64,000 bases of DNA, taken from contig JARZZO010000005.1 of NCBI GenBank assembly GCA_030544215.1, positions 79,203,024-79,267,023 of the forward strand, read 5' to 3'. Below, piece after piece: positions 62,052 to 64,000 of the stretch (position 1 is the stretch's first letter; every line of letters begins with the position of its first letter). The DNA comes from Zantedeschia hybrid cultivar. Its lineage: Eukaryota > Streptophyta > Magnoliopsida > Alismatales > Araceae. The position numbers and the translations under genes were made by a program. The notes below the pieces were generated by a model. The model was given only the letters and a program-made list of their open reading frames with translations. It was not told the DNA's origin and made no database searches.

Positions 62052-62460
62052 CACTAATAGAAATCCGAGTAATCGCGACAGGGCGAATACTCAAAAATCG
62101 TCGTTAAAAATATTTGTGACGGCTAAATGTTCATCGCTAAAAATTGCATCACGAATGTTTGCGACACAAATAGCGTTGAATTTATTAGCAACAATTATAA
62201 CTAAGTTATCGCTAATACTTAAATATTAACGATGGCTAGAATTATAGTCGTCACTAATAATTATGCTATTAGCGACGACTTATAAGAAAGCCATCATTAA
62301 TAGTAAACTATAGTGACGGCTAATATAAAAGTCGTCGCTAATAATAGATAATTAGCGACGGCTCTCTATGAAGTTGTCGCTAATAATTTTTTTATTTTTT
62401 TAAATATTATATTATTAGCGACGGATTGAACTATAGATGTCGCTACTAAATTTTTTATTT
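62052..62460 (+). mobile_element. CACTA-type transposon terminus with subterminal repeats
   Basis: It begins CACTAATAGAAATCCGAG, close to the CACTACTAGAAA start of plant CACTA elements. Behind it lie about ten imperfect copies of TTAGCGACGGCT and its complement AGYCGTCGCTAATAAT in alternating orientation, as in CACTA subterminal regions. The other end is not in the window, and no transposase is visible. Confidence 0.65.
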
Positions 62461-64000
62461 TTTATATATTGCCAAAATTTTAAAAATATTACAATATATA
62501 AACATATTTCATTATTTTATTATTATAATTTAATTATTTTAATTATTTTATTATCTTTTTATTTTAATTATTCTTATTTTTATTATTTTTCATAGTGATC
62601 GACTTTAAAAATAAAAACTTCTTGAAATGTCATTTATCCTCATACTACCCGCAGTTAAACACGCTTAACTAGGAAACTCTTTAGTAAGAATCAAACTAAC
62701 ACTCTTAACTAGCCTTGTTTATTGTTTATTGAAGATACAAATCTACCATATCTGAGGGCTTCTACCCCTCTTAAATAGGCGATGTCATTGCCATCCCGTT
62801 CTTAACAAAAGTGAGAAACGAGTGACTGGAAACTTAGGACTTCGGGACATTTTGCACAGAAATTAATTTAAAATATATATTTGAATATATATTAGAATGA
62901 ATAATTATGATAGTAACTTCAAAAAAGAATAAGTATAATAGCTATATTAGTAGAGTTGATTAGAATATTTTAGTATATAGTTGAATATACAACTTTTTGT
63001 ATATGTAAGTACATTTATATATAACCAAATATTAATGTATAAATATATTTCAGGTTGTACTTATACATATATTATTATTGATATAAATATTATGGTTAAA
63101 GAATACATAAAGAGTGATAATCTATTAATTTCAATATACAAAATTATTATTAAAGATAATATTTTTTAAATATGTTATTAAAATTTTAATTATTTAAATA
63201 TATATTTTACTTGAAAATAAATACTTATATATCCTAAGTTAACTATGTCATACTTACACTAATATAGTTAAGTTAACTAATAAATATTTTAGTTAAATTT
63301 GTACTTATTAGTTAGCTAATATAGTTATATTTAACAATATTTATGTTATATATTTACTTAGTATAAATATATTTATACTAAATTTAACTTATATAATGCA
63401 TAGTTAATTATGTAACTTAATTATATATTTAACTATATTATACTAAGTTTTAGTATATTTATACTAATAAATTTAACTTAACTATATTTCGACTATATAT
63501 TTACTTAATATAACTATATTTAGCTAATATATATTGCCTACTATATATTTATTTTGATTATGGTCATACACATGTGCACGGTAATTGCTTAAAAAGAGAG
63601 ATAAGAGACCTAGGGGACAAAAGAGAGATGTCGATACATGTACACTACTAATATTAGTTTAAGTATGTAGCTTAATTCGTTAAATACTTAATTAGTTAAA
63701 TTTATTAATTAAGTTACATAATTAGTTAACTTATTTAATTATATCAAGTGTTTAACTAATAAATATAATTAACTATGTCATACTAAGTTAACTATATTTA
63801 ACTATACTATATATTTAACTATTCTGTATTGTTTCTATTGGTTAAGTAATTATTTAACTATATTAGTAGAAATATTTATATATAGTTAATACATACATAA
63901 TAATTTTATTAGTTAGGATAATTAATTACACTCTAACCATATTAGTTAAACACATAAATATATTATATTTAACTATGCTTATGTTAGCTTTAAACTAATA
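62461..64000. repeat. Very AT-rich repeat field to the window end
   Basis: From about 62860 the sequence is dominated by scrambled TTAACTATAT, TTAGTTAAC and AATATAGTTA phrases on both strands, with a short break at 63560-63650. Open frames are chance. It may be the interior of the CACTA-like element or an independent AT-rich satellite-like tract. Confidence 0.5.

Overview
The window is nuclear DNA of a flowering plant, most likely a non-grass monocot. Three multi-exon genes have GT-AG introns and GC-rich coding exons set in AT-rich, transposon-filled introns and spacers. Kilobase introns full of transposons and degenerate GGTACCAG-type repeats fit a palm or similar commelinid monocot, but the species cannot be fixed from sequence alone. 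No bacterial, organellar or viral replicon is visible.

Genes: (1) 6679-12687 (+), a three-exon C19-type gibberellin 2-oxidase of 365 aa with intact iron and 2-oxoglutarate ligands. (2) 26242-18427 (-), a six-exon alkaline/neutral invertase (GH100) of 685 aa with an organelle-type N-terminal extension and a 4.4-kb third intron full of transposon debris. (3) 45972-44241 (-), a three-exon R2R3-MYB of 320 aa from subgroup 20 (MYB2/62/78/108/112/116 group). All exon junctions were read by hand and keep frame. The genes are not obviously co-regulated: one inactivates gibberellin, one splits sucrose, and one is a stress/hormone-type transcription factor.

The rest is spacer dominated by mobile DNA. 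Most informative are small Mutator-like elements whose termini begin GAG or GGGTTT, with 9-bp target duplications: 5049-5209, 5661-5830, 14789-15141, 17304-17698, 42279-42753, 43150-43683, 49552-49844, 49855-50246, 52476-52652 and 58112-58290. Two of them sit back to back on one reused target site. There are also hAT-type MITEs with TAGGG termini (28667, 31598, 34925, 47030), two tRNA-type SINEs with 14-bp target duplications (16908-17237 and 55296-55542), a 203-bp tandem array (32971-33985), a Copia/Angela-like LTR remnant (about 37096-38735), a Helitron-like element with a 31-bp perfect hairpin (50405-51622), and a CACTA-like terminus (62052 onward). A gutted hAT element that keeps its promoter, zinc finger and acidic tail lies inside the invertase intron.

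No wholly new gene system is claimed. The least ordinary items are the reused target site, the long foldback Mutator elements with internal 20-bp repeats, the framed retroprotease fragment in the invertase intron, and an unusual Asp/Glu- and Cys-containing insertion in the gibberellin 2-oxidase.
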